Positions 1-8,705 of a stretch of DNA of 64,000 bases are shown one piece after another. The notes under the pieces are model-generated. The model saw only the letters and a list, made by a program, of their open reading frames with translations, was not told the DNA's origin and did not search any database. A program made the position numbers and the translations under genes. Each line of letters starts with the position of its first letter. Within the stretch, counting starts at the first letter, position 1. The stretch spans positions 248,001 to 312,000 of the forward strand of contig DATAPD010000015.1 in the NCBI GenBank assembly GCA_036265385.1, read 5' to 3'. This DNA is from DATAPD01 sp036265385. GTDB lineage: Bacteria; Acidobacteriota; Terriglobia; Terriglobales; Acidobacteriaceae.

Positions 1-1374
1 CAGAAGTCCGGCAAAGCCGACGTAGAAAATGCGATCGAAGCAGCCAAGCGCGCATTCACGAAATGGCGCCTGGTTCCGGCACCCAAGCGTGCGGAAATCG
101 TGTTTCGGGCCGCTGAGATATTGATCGAACATAAAGAAGAATTCTCCCGCGACATGACGCGAGAAATGGGCAAGGTCTTGAAAGAGACGCGCGGCGATGT
201 TCAGGAAGCCATCGACACCGCGTACTACATGGCAGGTGAGGGACGACGTCTTTTCGGGCCGACAACTCCTTCCGAGTTGCCGAACAAGTTCGCAATGGCC
301 GTCCGCCAGCCTCTCGGCGTCTGCGCAATGATCACGCCGTGGAACTTCCCAATGGCGATCCCCTCCTGGAAGCTGCTTCCTGCCCTTGTGTGCGGAAACA
401 CCTGTGTCATCAAGCCGGCGCAAGACACGCCGCTCTCGACTTTCAATCTAGTCCGGATTCTAGTTGAAGCCGGTGTTCCAAGAGGAGTCGTGAACATTGT
501 GACGGGATTCGGTTCTGCGGTCGGTGGTCCCATGACGGAACATGCTGACGTTCGGGCTGTCTCGCTCACTGGCTCAACGGAAGTGGGCAAGATCGTCGGC
601 ACTACAGCAGCCAAGTCATTCAAGCATTGCTCCCTGGAACTGGGCGGAAAAAATCCGATGATCGTGCTAGACGATGCCAACCTTGACCTCGCAATCGACG
701 GAGGACTATGGGGCGCCTTCGGTACTACTGGGCAACGTTGCACAGCTACAAGCCGCATCATTGTGCAGAAAGGCGTTTACGGGGAATTTATCGAGCGCTA
801 TGTGGAACGCGCCAAGAAGCTGCGAGTTGGTAATGGACTGGACGAGATTATCGACATGGGCCCCGCCATCAATGAAGGTCAGCTCAAAACCGATCTGAAC
901 TATGTGTCCATCGGAAAATCCGAAGGTGCAAAGCTCGCATGTGGCGGTAATCGGCTGGAAAAGGGCGATTATCAATATGGATGGTTTATGGAGCCCACCG
1001 TGTTCACTGACGTCGATCCGAAGATGCGCATTGCGCAGGAAGAAATCTTTGGCCCTGTCGTTTCGATCATCCCTTGCGACAATCTTGAAAACGCCATCGA
1101 CATCGCTAACAACATCGAGTATGGCCTCTCCTCTTCCATATATACAAAGGACGTGAACAAGGCGTTCGTTGCGATGCGCGACCTCTATGCTGGCATTACC
1201 TACATCAACGCGCCCACAATTGGGGCGGAGGTACATCTACCTTTCGGCGGCGTGAAGGCAACCGGTAATGGCCACCGCGAAGGAGGCCTTGGCGCGATCG
1301 ATTTCTACACAGAATGGAAGTCTGTTTACGTAGATTATTCCGACAAGTTGCAAAAAGCACAGATCGACGCGTAA
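1..1374 (+). CDS. NAD(P)-dependent aldehyde dehydrogenase, 5' truncated
   Basis: The reading frame is open from base 1, so the N-terminus lies outside the window; 457 residues are visible. It is a class I-fold aldehyde dehydrogenase that oxidises an aldehyde to a carboxylate with NAD(P)+. I see the cofactor-side motif TPWNFPMAIPSWK, the general-base region LELGGKNP and the catalytic cysteine in GQRCTA. The C-terminal part (VHLPFGGVKATGNGHREGG) resembles alpha-ketoglutaric semialdehyde and other sugar-acid pathway dehydrogenases, but substrate cannot be assigned from this. The gene ends just before a clear intrinsic terminator, so it is the last gene of its transcript. Family assignment is firm; substrate is unknown. 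Confidence 0.93.
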   Translation, partial: QKSGKADVENAIEAAKRAFTKWRLVPAPKRAEIVFRAAEILIEHKEEFSRDMTREMGKVLKETRGDVQEAIDTAYYMAGEGRRLFGPTTPSELPNKFAMAVRQPLGVCAMITPWNFPMAIPSWKLLPALVCGNTCVIKPAQDTPLSTFNLVRILVEAGVPRGVVNIVTGFGSAVGGPMTEHADVRAVSLTGSTEVGKIVGTTAAKSFKHCSLELGGKNPMIVLDDANLDLAIDGGLWGAFGTTGQRCTATSRIIVQKGVYGEFIERYVERAKKLRVGNGLDEIIDMGPAINEGQLKTDLNYVSIGKSEGAKLACGGNRLEKGDYQYGWFMEPTVFTDVDPKMRIAQEEIFGPVVSIIPCDNLENAIDIANNIEYGLSSSIYTKDVNKAFVAMRDLYAGITYINAPTIGAEVHLPFGGVKATGNGHREGGLGAIDFYTEWKSVYVDYSDKLQKAQIDA

Positions 1375-1393
1375 GCGACTCAGTTTGAACATG

Positions 1394-1422
1394 AAAGCCG
1401 CCCACCGGGGCGGCTTTTTTTC
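1394..1422 (+). terminator. Intrinsic terminator after aldehyde dehydrogenase
   Basis: An 8-bp GC-rich stem, AAGCCGCC pairing with GGCGGCTT across a 6-nt loop, is followed directly by a T run. It lies 20 nt after the stop codon. Confidence 0.9.
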
Positions 1423-1561
1423 TGTTCTAAGGTTTCAGCGCATTCAACTCTACTAGTCTTACCTGATGGGCATATCGCTCCCGGAAGACTAAGTTTTCTT
1501 CATGCGCCAAAGTGATCGTCCCACTGCTCACTCACTTTTGTATCCACATAGGAGTTCTTCA

Positions 1562-1996
1562 ATGAGATCTACCCTCTTCTTGCGCGCTATTTTGCTGGGT
1601 GCGCTCCTCGCCTCTTTCCCGTTCGCTTTGGCGCAGAATTCTTCTCAGGCTCCTTCCGACCCGCAACAGATGCCGGCTGACACTTCTCAGCAGGCACCTC
1701 CCGACAACACAAAGGTCAACAAGCGCGACCGCAGCGGGCACGAAGCAACAGCTGATCAACAAAAAGAAAACGCGAGTGACCGCGACCTCGCACGTCAGAT
1801 CCGAAAGGCACTGACGGATGACAAGTCTCTTTCGACCTATGCACGAAATGTGAAAGTGATTGTGCAAAACGGACAAGTAACGCTGAAAGGCCCGGTCCGT
1901 TCAGACGATGAGAAACAAAAGATTGAATCTGCCGCTACCTCGATAGCTGGCGCTGGCAAAGTCACCGATCAGCTAGAGGTTGCTCCCAAGCAGTAA
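1562..1996 (+). CDS. Secreted BON-domain protein
   Basis: A 144-aa protein with an N-terminal signal peptide (MRSTLFLRAILLGALLAS, cleavage likely after ALA), then a Gln/Pro/Asp-rich low-complexity stretch and one BON domain in the C-terminal half (about residues 72-140, with VKVIVQNGQVTLKGPV). BON domains are associated with envelope and osmotic-stress proteins such as OsmY and probably bind membranes. I chose the ATG at 1562 because TAGGAGT sits just upstream and the signal peptide starts there; an in-frame ATG at 1502 would bury the signal peptide. It is followed by the DUF3341-like gene, which suggests a stress-related operon. The role is inferred from the family. Confidence 0.85.
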   Translation: MRSTLFLRAILLGALLASFPFALAQNSSQAPSDPQQMPADTSQQAPPDNTKVNKRDRSGHEATADQQKENASDRDLARQIRKALTDDKSLSTYARNVKVIVQNGQVTLKGPVRSDDEKQKIESAATSIAGAGKVTDQLEVAPKQ

Positions 1997-2038
1997 CCCA
2001 GAACAATCAGAACTTATACAGACCAGGAGGACTAAAAC

Positions 2039-2614
2039 ATGGCAGGCAAAAACACTGCAGTATTCGGCATTTATCCTTCGTACGACGCAGTCGACCGTGC
2101 GGTCGATGCTCTACGAGAAGCAGGTTTTCGAAACACCGATATCTCTGTGCTGTTCCCGGAAAATCAGGGAACGAAAGACTTCGCTCACGAGAAGGCGACC
2201 AAGGCTCCCGAAGGCGCTACGACGGGTGCTGGTACCGGCGCCGTTGTGGGCGGAGCTCTAGGTTGGCTTGCTGGAATCGGCGCACTCGCAATCCCCGGAG
2301 TTGGACCATTCATCGCAGCCGGGCCGATTATGGGCGCTCTGGCTGGCGTTGGAGTAGGTGGCGCAGTCGGAGGTATCGCTGGAGCTTTAATCGGAATGGG
2401 AATTCCCGAGTATGAAGCCAAGCGCTACGAAGGAATGGTAAAGAAGGGCGGAATCCTCCTGTCGGTTCACTCCGACAATTCGGATTGGACTCGTCGCGCG
2501 AAAGACATTCTCGAAGCCACGGGTGCTAAGGACATCTCGTCCACCGGCGAAACGAGCGGAGACTACTCGAACACCGATCGTCCGTTGCCAAAGACTGGAA
2601 CCTACGGGAGCTAA
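2039..2614 (+). CDS. DUF3341 / general-stress-protein-17M-like membrane protein
   Basis: A 191-aa protein starting at an ATG preceded by a strong AGGAGG. The N-terminus (AVFGIYPSYDAVDRAVDAL, then FRNTDISVLFPE) has the ferredoxin-like pattern of the general stress protein 17M / DUF3341 superfamily. The middle (about residues 60-125) is a long Gly/Ala-rich hydrophobic segment with glycine-zipper character, probably membrane inserted. The second half of the fold follows (YEGMVKKGGILLSVHSDN). It lies 42 nt after the BON gene and immediately before a small hydrophilic gene. Molecular function is unknown; a stress role is inferred from the families together. Confidence 0.78.
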   Translation: MAGKNTAVFGIYPSYDAVDRAVDALREAGFRNTDISVLFPENQGTKDFAHEKATKAPEGATTGAGTGAVVGGALGWLAGIGALAIPGVGPFIAAGPIMGALAGVGVGGAVGGIAGALIGMGIPEYEAKRYEGMVKKGGILLSVHSDNSDWTRRAKDILEATGAKDISSTGETSGDYSNTDRPLPKTGTYGS

Positions 2615-2618
2615 GTCC

Positions 2619-2786
2619 ATGGCATTCAGTTACGGCCAGGATAAGGAAATCCAACAAAAGGATCAGGAAAAAGGCGATCAGCCCCGAAATCCTGATCCTT
2701 GGACGGAATCGGAAAAGCTCAAGTTGAAACCTTCTAAGCCCGCGCCAGAGAAGAGCAAAAAGTCAGGCGAAAAGCGGCCAGCCTAG
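2619..2786 (+). CDS. Small hydrophilic lysine-rich protein
   Basis: A 55-aa protein beginning MAFSYGQDKEIQQKDQEKG. It is almost entirely charged and polar (Lys, Glu, Gln, Pro) with no membrane segment, and is probably disordered. The ATG lies only 4 nt after the preceding stop with GGGAG just upstream, and a strong terminator follows the stop, so it reads as the last gene of the BON / DUF3341-like operon. I do not recognise a family. Confidence 0.6.
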   Translation: MAFSYGQDKEIQQKDQEKGDQPRNPDPWTESEKLKLKPSKPAPEKSKKSGEKRPA

Positions 2787-2806
2787 AACGAAAGCCGTGG
2801 GATCTT

Positions 2807-2842
2807 GCCCCTGCTGCCAGCACAGCAGGGGCTAATTTTTTG
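2807..2842 (+). terminator. Intrinsic terminator of the BON / DUF3341 operon
   Basis: A 10-bp perfect stem, GCCCCTGCTG with CAGCAGGGGC, has a 6-nt loop and is followed by TAATTTTTT. It lies inside the open 5' extension of the next reading frame, which argues that the aminotransferase starts downstream of it. Confidence 0.9.
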
Positions 2843-2897
2843 CCTTCGCGTCTCTAGCACTGAATTGGATAAAATTGGTACGGAGAACCCACTCCGT

Positions 2898-4106
2898 ATG
2901 CCACTCACGCAAGTTCGCAAGATAGCTGCCGCTGCCCGTCTTGATAATGTCAAATATGCCATTCGCGATTTAGCTACCATCGCCGAAGAGGTATCTCTGC
3001 AGGGACATAAGATCCTGCCGCTGAATATCGGCGATCCGATCACCTTCGACTTCAATACTCCTGCGCATCTCATTGAGGCGGTACATCGGGCGATGAAGGA
3101 TGGGCATAACGGATACGCCCCTTCGTCGGGGATCAAACCGGCGATCGAGGCAATCCGTCGCGAGGCTTCTCGAAAAGGCATCTCTACCGTCCAAGACGTG
3201 TTCGTCACCACTGGCGTGAGCGAAACCGTTGATCTATGTCTGACTGCCCTATTGAATCCAGGCGAAGATTTGCTGACCCCTTGTCCCGACTACCCGCTCT
3301 ATTCTGCCGTGTTGGCAAAGCTTGGGATCGGCCTGAATGCTTATTACCTGAATGAAGCGGATGGCTGGCAGCCGGATATCGAAGACATCAAAAGCCGTAT
3401 CACTTCTCGTACCCGCGGGATTGTCTTAATTAATCCGAACAACCCGACTGGGTCAGTCTGCACACGTTCGTTGCTCGAACAAGTAGCCGAACTGGCGCGC
3501 CGACACAATTTGGTTATTTTCGCGGATGAAATTTATGACAGGCTCATCCTCGAGAACGACGAGCACATCGCGATGGCAGCTGTTGCGCCGGATGTGCCAG
3601 TTGTGACCTTTGGAGGCCTGTCCAAGAATTACCTGGCGCCGGGCTGGAGAATTGGCTGGGGCATTCTGAGTGGAGATGCGAGTGCCATAAAGACATATCA
3701 GGGGGGCGTTAACAAGCTACTTCGGGCGCGGCTGTGTGCCAACCACCCTGAACAATATGCGATTCCCGCAGCGCTCGACGGTCCTCATGACCACCTTGTA
3801 GAAGTCAAACGTAAGCTGAGGTCTCGACGCGACTTAACGATGGAATGGTGCGATTCCACACCCAGGGTGAGTTGCGTTTCACCAAGAGGCGCCTTCTATG
3901 CTTATCCTGCCCTAGAGATCCCAGATGATGACGCCACCTTCGTGACAGAACTCGTCAGGCAAAAACACGTTTTAGTCGTTCATGGCTCGGGCTTTGGACA
4001 GCGGCCGGGGACAAAGCACTTTCGCATTGTGTTTCTACCGAATGAACAAACGCTGTCCAAGGCTTACAGTGCCATAGGCGATTTTCTGAGAGAGCGCTAT
4101 TCCTAG
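2898..4106 (+). CDS. PLP-dependent class I/II aminotransferase (AlaA-like)
   Basis: A 402-aa fold-type I aminotransferase. I see LNIGDPITFDF near the N-terminus, the NPNNPTGS motif, the aspartate region FADEIYDRL and the PLP-lysine motif GGLSKNYLAPGWRIGW (Lys243). The general pattern is that of alanine or aromatic aminotransferases of the AlaA group, so it probably exchanges amino groups between alanine or aromatic amino acids and 2-oxoglutarate; exact specificity is open. The ATG at 2898 is chosen because GGAGA lies just upstream and the preceding terminator excludes longer starts. A -10-like TAAAAT at 2870-2875 would give a leader of about 15-20 nt. Confidence 0.88.
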   Translation: MPLTQVRKIAAAARLDNVKYAIRDLATIAEEVSLQGHKILPLNIGDPITFDFNTPAHLIEAVHRAMKDGHNGYAPSSGIKPAIEAIRREASRKGISTVQDVFVTTGVSETVDLCLTALLNPGEDLLTPCPDYPLYSAVLAKLGIGLNAYYLNEADGWQPDIEDIKSRITSRTRGIVLINPNNPTGSVCTRSLLEQVAELARRHNLVIFADEIYDRLILENDEHIAMAAVAPDVPVVTFGGLSKNYLAPGWRIGWGILSGDASAIKTYQGGVNKLLRARLCANHPEQYAIPAALDGPHDHLVEVKRKLRSRRDLTMEWCDSTPRVSCVSPRGAFYAYPALEIPDDDATFVTELVRQKHVLVVHGSGFGQRPGTKHFRIVFLPNEQTLSKAYSAIGDFLRERYS

Positions 4107-4239
4107 CTCTCGCTCTCTGCGACTCCGAAACGAGCACGTTGTGGCTTGTCAGGGGCAACGGGTGAATCTTTACAATTATTCCAATATTAGTCACTGACAA
4201 ACGGGACTAAGTCAGCTAAGATGCCCGCCTTCGTCGTTT

Positions 4240-4881
4240 ATGAGTGCGGCGGCAGTATCTCCGCTTGTAGTTCGTCGCCGGATTTTGGACTTAGGTTGCG
4301 GTTCGGGCCGCACCTTAGCCAAGTTCGGATGGTTGGTTAGTGCTGACGAGCAAGTAGTCGGCGTCGATATACTAACCGAATCTCTCCGCATTGCCCATCA
4401 GAGCTACCCTCAGCGTTGTTTTCTCAGTGCCCGTGGCGAAAACCTTCCGTTTCCCAATGCCTCCTTCGAAACTGTGCTGTGCCATATAGCGCTTCCCTAC
4501 ATGGACATATCCAAGGCTCTCTCGGAAATCGAGCGCGTGTTGGTGCCTGGCGGTACGCTGAGATTAGCGCTTCACGACTGGCATTTTGCAATGGCCGAAC
4601 TGCGGCGCGCGTTGCCGCATCCGAATAGGACGCTGTTTCGGATCTATGTGCTCGCAAATGGTCTTCTATTCCATTTCACTGGTAAATCGTCGCTCACCTA
4701 TTTCATGAGCCGAGTCGAATCGTTTCAAACCGAGTGCGGAATGCGGAAAGCGCTTGAGCGTAGCGGTTTTACGAACCTGTCTTTTCGAAGGGAAAACACC
4801 AAGTTTTTGGTGGACGCCTGCAAACCGGCGCCTTCAAACGCATCCTCTTGGCATTCATTAGCGGCAGTTTCAGTAGCGTAA
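4240..4881 (+). CDS. Class I SAM-dependent methyltransferase
   Basis: A 213-aa protein with motif I ILDLGCGSGRT at about residue 15, an acidic residue ending the next strand (VVGVDIL), then LPFPNASFETVLCHIALPYM and the UbiE-type post-motif VLVPGGTLRLAL. This is the core of a small-molecule methyltransferase. Motif I starts almost at the N-terminus, so the usual N-terminal helices are missing; a TGA at 4195 with no start codon after it in frame blocks a longer form. There is no good ribosome binding site. The substrate is unknown. Confidence 0.75.
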   Translation: MSAAAVSPLVVRRRILDLGCGSGRTLAKFGWLVSADEQVVGVDILTESLRIAHQSYPQRCFLSARGENLPFPNASFETVLCHIALPYMDISKALSEIERVLVPGGTLRLALHDWHFAMAELRRALPHPNRTLFRIYVLANGLLFHFTGKSSLTYFMSRVESFQTECGMRKALERSGFTNLSFRRENTKFLVDACKPAPSNASSWHSLAAVSVA

Positions 4882-4927
4882 TCCCGCTTACAATTTAGCG
4901 ATTGCCCCAAGCCTTGATGAGGAACTC

Positions 4928-5257
4928 ATGGTGAAGTTCATGGTTGTCCTAAGCCGACGTGCAAGCATGACACCTGACCGTTTTCGGCAATATTTCAAGG
5001 AAGTTCACGAGCCGATGGCTCTCCAGATCCCTGGTTTACGAAAATACGTTCAGAATTTCGCCATGGACGATTCCAAACGCAATCGGCCACCATGGGACGC
5101 CATTATTGAGCTGTACTTCGACGATTGGCCTTCCATGGAGACGTCTTGGGCCTCTCCTGAAGGGCAGGCCGCAACTGACGACCTTGCTCAATTTGCTGAC
5201 CTGAACAACTCAGCCTGTTCTTCGGTCGAGGAGCTTGTGATCCGTCAGGCCCAATAG
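4928..5257 (+). CDS. EthD-domain protein
   Basis: A 109-aa dimeric alpha/beta-barrel type protein. The start VKFMVVLSRRASMTPDRFRQYF, HEPMALQIPGLRKYVQN and the C-terminal acidic region fit the EthD family, small proteins related to the one needed for ethyl tert-butyl ether oxidation and often of unknown catalytic role. It starts at an ATG with GAGGAACTC upstream. A -10-like TACAAT at 4889-4894 could provide its own promoter. The precise function cannot be read from sequence. Confidence 0.8.
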   Translation: MVKFMVVLSRRASMTPDRFRQYFKEVHEPMALQIPGLRKYVQNFAMDDSKRNRPPWDAIIELYFDDWPSMETSWASPEGQAATDDLAQFADLNNSACSSVEELVIRQAQ

Positions 5258-5375
5258 GCAAAGTCCCCCAGAAAGCTTTCCCAGAGCTCACGAGAAATCC
5301 TGGAACTTCGGTCCGCCCAATTCCGTACCTTCCACTGACACGGTTGCGGAACGATCAAATGAGAGGAGAACTACC

Positions 5376-5732
5376 ATGGGTGGAGACATTATTGGCTTAG
5401 TGGCGGTGATTATGTCGCTCGGAATTCCGATCGCGGCAATGTACACCTATTACCGAGTCCGCAAATTGCGGACGGACGAACGGATGGCAGCTTTGGCTCG
5501 CGGAGTCGATGTTCCCATGCAGCCCGATCTTTCCGAAGCAGCGCGTTCACGACGGAGCGGAATTCTGCTCGTCACCGGGGGCCTCGGATACATTGCAACT
5601 TTCTCTCTTATTGCCCGAGTGGAACACGATGCCTGGGTGGCTGCGTCTTTTGGAATAATTCCCCTTGCCGTCGGCATCGGATTCTTTCTCGATTGGGCGC
5701 TGATCAGACGAGACCTGAAGACCTCCTCGTAA
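5376..5732 (+). CDS. Small membrane protein, DUF6249-like
   Basis: A 118-aa protein with a membrane helix at residues 5-25 (IIGLVAVIMSLGIPIAAMY), a short cytoplasmic segment with KLRTDERMAALARGVDVP, and two more hydrophobic segments (about 63-80 and 88-108). The ERMAALARG pattern after the first helix is what DUF6249-type proteins show. GAGAGGAG precedes the ATG at normal distance. Function is unknown. Confidence 0.75.
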   Translation: MGGDIIGLVAVIMSLGIPIAAMYTYYRVRKLRTDERMAALARGVDVPMQPDLSEAARSRRSGILLVTGGLGYIATFSLIARVEHDAWVAASFGIIPLAVGIGFFLDWALIRRDLKTSS

Positions 5733-5826
5733 TCATTCACTAGTCTCCAGTCCATGTCCGGCGATGAGGAACTTTCTCATCGCCTGTCTCTTTGTCCAAT
5801 AAGCTCCTCGTTGATACGATCGTGCG

Positions 5827-6921
5827 ATGCAAGGTGATCGTCTCGCGCACCCTATCCGTTCTGTTCTCTTGGCTCTCTGTTTCTTGGCCACAATTTTCAC
5901 GACAGGTAGACTCTCCGCCGCCAATCCAATGGCGATGCAAATTTATGTCATCGATGTCGAAGGTGGACAGGCGACCCTATTCGTGGCTCCGACCGGCGAG
6001 TCGCTTCTAATCGACACGGGATGGCCGGGATTCAACGGCCGCGATGCAGACCGGATCCTTCAATCAGCAAAAAGCGCTGGGATATCAAAACTGGATTATG
6101 TCTTGATTACGCACTACCACCGTGACCATGTGGGTGGAGTGCCACAACTTGCACAACGGATGAAGATCGGAGCCTTCGTCGATCACGGTCCGAATCTCGA
6201 AGATGCGGCCAATCCTCGAGAGGACTATGCCGCATACGAGAAAGCTACTGCCGGAACCAAGCGAATTCTCGCAAAACCCGGCGACAAGATTCCATTCGGG
6301 GATGCCACGCTCGAAGTAATCACCGCCGCAGGTGACCGCATTCAACATCCTCTTCAGGGCACAGCCATTGACAACCCGCTTTGTGCAGCCGAATCCGACA
6401 CCAAGGTAGATCCTTCAGAAAACGCAAGGTCGGTCGGGGTACTCATCACCTACGGGAAGATGCGCGTTCTCGACCTTGGCGACCTCACAAAGAAAAAAGA
6501 GTTGGAGCTTGTCTGTCCCAAGAATTTGATCGGCATAATCGACCTTTTTATCGTCGATCATCATGGATATGAAGAATCCAACCCCAAAGGACTTATAGAT
6601 GCAATTCGTCCCCGCGTCGCAATCATGGACAACGGTGCGAAAAAGGGGGCGAGCCCAGCAGCGTGGACCAATGTCCGCTCGGCGCCCGGCCTCGAGGATC
6701 TATGGCAATCTCACTATGCTGTTGAAGGCGGCCAAGACCACAATGCTGCGCCCGACTTCATCGCCAATCCCGAGAGCGGTACAGGCAACGGCGAGGACAA
6801 AGGACATGCCATCCACGTCGCCGCAAGCTCCGACGGCTCGATGACCGTAACAAACGAACGAACTGGATTTGCAAAGAAATATCCTGCACGAGTTTCCTCC
6901 GCAAGTGAGCACGCGCATTGA
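5827..6921 (+). CDS. Secreted metallo-beta-lactamase-fold hydrolase
   Basis: A 364-aa protein with an N-terminal hydrophobic signal (SVLLALCFLATIFTTG) followed by an MBL domain that begins MQIYVIDVEGGQATL. The metal-binding motif is THYHRDHVGG (HxHxDH pattern), with later FVDHGPN, LDLGDLT and IVDHHGYE supplying ligands. The layout resembles the ComEC/Rec2 C-terminal hydrolase and related exported phosphodiesterases or nucleases. It heads a four-gene operon: its stop overlaps the TTG start of gluconokinase by 4 nt. The real substrate is unknown. Confidence 0.82.
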   Translation: MQGDRLAHPIRSVLLALCFLATIFTTGRLSAANPMAMQIYVIDVEGGQATLFVAPTGESLLIDTGWPGFNGRDADRILQSAKSAGISKLDYVLITHYHRDHVGGVPQLAQRMKIGAFVDHGPNLEDAANPREDYAAYEKATAGTKRILAKPGDKIPFGDATLEVITAAGDRIQHPLQGTAIDNPLCAAESDTKVDPSENARSVGVLITYGKMRVLDLGDLTKKKELELVCPKNLIGIIDLFIVDHHGYEESNPKGLIDAIRPRVAIMDNGAKKGASPAAWTNVRSAPGLEDLWQSHYAVEGGQDHNAAPDFIANPESGTGNGEDKGHAIHVAASSDGSMTVTNERTGFAKKYPARVSSASEHAH

Positions 6922-7400
6922 TCATCATTCTGATGGGGGCCTCGGGTTCTGGCAAAACCATAGTTGGGCAGAAGCTCGCCCATGATCTTGGATGGGAGTT
7001 CGTGGAGGGCGACGACTATCATCCGAAGAGCAACATCGAAAAAATGGTACGAGGAGAGCCGCTCGATGACCAGGACCGGGCTCCTTGGCTGGCTGCACTT
7101 CGGCATGTCATCACAGCGCGGGTCACAGCGCGACAGAACGTTATCATCGCTTGCTCAGCATTGAAGACTGCCTATCGCGACGAATTGAAGGTAGCGCCTG
7201 AAGTGAAAATCGTCTATCTGAAAGGTAGCGCTTCCCTGCTGAAAGTTCGCCTCGAGAATCGTAAAGGACATTACATGAAGTCCAACATGCTTCAAAGTCA
7301 GTTGGAAGCGTTGGAAGAACCCACCGATGCATTGACGGTTGATGTGACTGGAACGGTGGACGACATTGTTATGCAGATTCGCCGCGGCTTAGGAATTTAA
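6918..7400 (+). CDS. gntK: Gluconokinase
   Basis: A 160-aa P-loop kinase that phosphorylates D-gluconate to 6-phosphogluconate, feeding the pentose-phosphate or Entner-Doudoroff route. I see Walker A GASGSGKT, the substrate motif EGDDYHPKSNIEKM, CSALKTAYRD, RKGHYMKSNMLQSQ and LEEPTDAL, all typical of GntK. The first beta strand (IIILMG) requires the TTG start at 6918, which overlaps the previous stop as TTGA; the first ATG lies inside this strand. The next gene, a major-facilitator transporter of the organic-anion family, fits uptake of the sugar acid. Confidence 0.92.
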   Translation: MIIILMGASGSGKTIVGQKLAHDLGWEFVEGDDYHPKSNIEKMVRGEPLDDQDRAPWLAALRHVITARVTARQNVIIACSALKTAYRDELKVAPEVKIVYLKGSASLLKVRLENRKGHYMKSNMLQSQLEALEEPTDALTVDVTGTVDDIVMQIRRGLGI

Positions 7401-7412
7401 GCAACCCACTCA

Positions 7413-8705
7413 ATGACCGAGATGGACAGGACAGTCGTCGATTCTTCCAACATCGCGACCGAGGTCATCGCCAAGCTAACTTGGCGACTGATGCCGTTTC
7501 TGTTTTTGCTATATATCGTTGCCTACCTGGATCGCATCAACGTTGGATTCGCCGCGCTGCAGATGCAGCAGGAACTCCATTTCAATGATGCGGTGTATGG
7601 CTTGGGCGCGGGCATGTTCTTCGCTGGATACTTCTTTTTTCAGGTACCAAGTAATCTTGCGCTGCAACGATTCGGTGCACGCCGATGGATTGCCGCTCTC
7701 ATGATCACCTGGGGCCTGATCTCGGCAGCCATGGCGCTGACTCACACGCCTCGAAGTTTCTACATTCTTCGGTTCCTGCTTGGATCCGCAGAAGCAGGAT
7801 TTTTCCCCGGTGTGATTTTGTATCTGAAGACATGGTTTCCTGCTGCGGCCCGGGCGCGAACAGTAGCCCGGTTTATGACCGCTTCCCCTCTCTCCGGCGT
7901 GATCGGTGGACCGATTTCCGGATTACTGCTGAGCCTGCACGGAAAGGGGGCTCTCTCAGGATGGCAGTGGCTTTTCCTCATCGAAGGTCTGCCCGCAGTT
8001 CTGCTGGGAGTATCTGTCTTGTGGTTCTTGACGAATCGTCCGCAGGATGCCGAGTGGCTCACTCTTGCTCAACGAGATTGGCTTCTGCACACCCTGCGGA
8101 ATGAAGAGCAATCTGCGGATTTCTCTTCTGGCCAGTCGTACGCGGTCCTCTTCAGCGGCCGCGTTTGGATACTTTCTCTCATTTATTTCGGACTAAATAC
8201 CGTCTCGTACGGCATCAGTCTCTGGCTGCCCAACCTGATCAAGAATGCCTCGGGTGCGGACAACTTGACGATCGGCATTCTTTCCTCAATTCCTTATCTG
8301 TGCGCCGGGGTTGCCATGGTTTTCGTCGGATTGCATTCTGATAAAACACGCGAACGTCGTTGGCATCTAGCGATGTCCGCTTTTGTCGGCGCGGCCGGAA
8401 TGACCGCGGCAGCCTATTCCGGTTCGACGGCGCTTCTGGTCATCGCGATCTCTGTCGCTGCCATGGGCGTTCATTCGATGGTCGGCCCTTTCTGGGCGAT
8501 TCCAACAACGTTGCTCGGCACATCGACTGCCGCTGTCGGCATTGCGGTCATCAATAGCATCGGAAATCTGGGCGGTGGTTTTGGCTCCGCCATTATTGGC
8601 GTTATCCGCCGGGCAACCGGCTCGTACCGTGGAGGATTGATTGTTCTCGCCGCGACTCTCGCCGTCGCCGGCTGCCTAGCATTGGGAGTGCGATTGAAGA
8701 AATGA
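7413..8705 (+). CDS. MFS transporter, anion:cation symporter (ACS) family
   Basis: A 430-aa protein with about 12 membrane helices. The start (KLTWRLMPFLFLLYIVAYLDRINVGFA) and the first-helix DRINVGF motif are characteristic of the ACS family (sugar acids, tartrate, phthalate, pantothenate). It lies 12 nt after gluconokinase and its stop overlaps the next start by 4 nt, so uptake of gluconate or a related sugar acid is the likely job; this is inference from context. ATG at 7413 and 7422 are both possible starts. Confidence 0.88.
   Translation: MTEMDRTVVDSSNIATEVIAKLTWRLMPFLFLLYIVAYLDRINVGFAALQMQQELHFNDAVYGLGAGMFFAGYFFFQVPSNLALQRFGARRWIAALMITWGLISAAMALTHTPRSFYILRFLLGSAEAGFFPGVILYLKTWFPAAARARTVARFMTASPLSGVIGGPISGLLLSLHGKGALSGWQWLFLIEGLPAVLLGVSVLWFLTNRPQDAEWLTLAQRDWLLHTLRNEEQSADFSSGQSYAVLFSGRVWILSLIYFGLNTVSYGISLWLPNLIKNASGADNLTIGILSSIPYLCAGVAMVFVGLHSDKTRERRWHLAMSAFVGAAGMTAAAYSGSTALLVIAISVAAMGVHSMVGPFWAIPTTLLGTSTAAVGIAVINSIGNLGGGFGSAIIGVIRRATGSYRGGLIVLAATLAVAGCLALGVRLKK

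Noticed and set aside
4221..4339. A short frame from ATG 4221 overlapping the methyltransferase start
   Set aside because: About 39 codons, no motif and no ribosome binding site; it does not supply the missing N-terminus of the methyltransferase.
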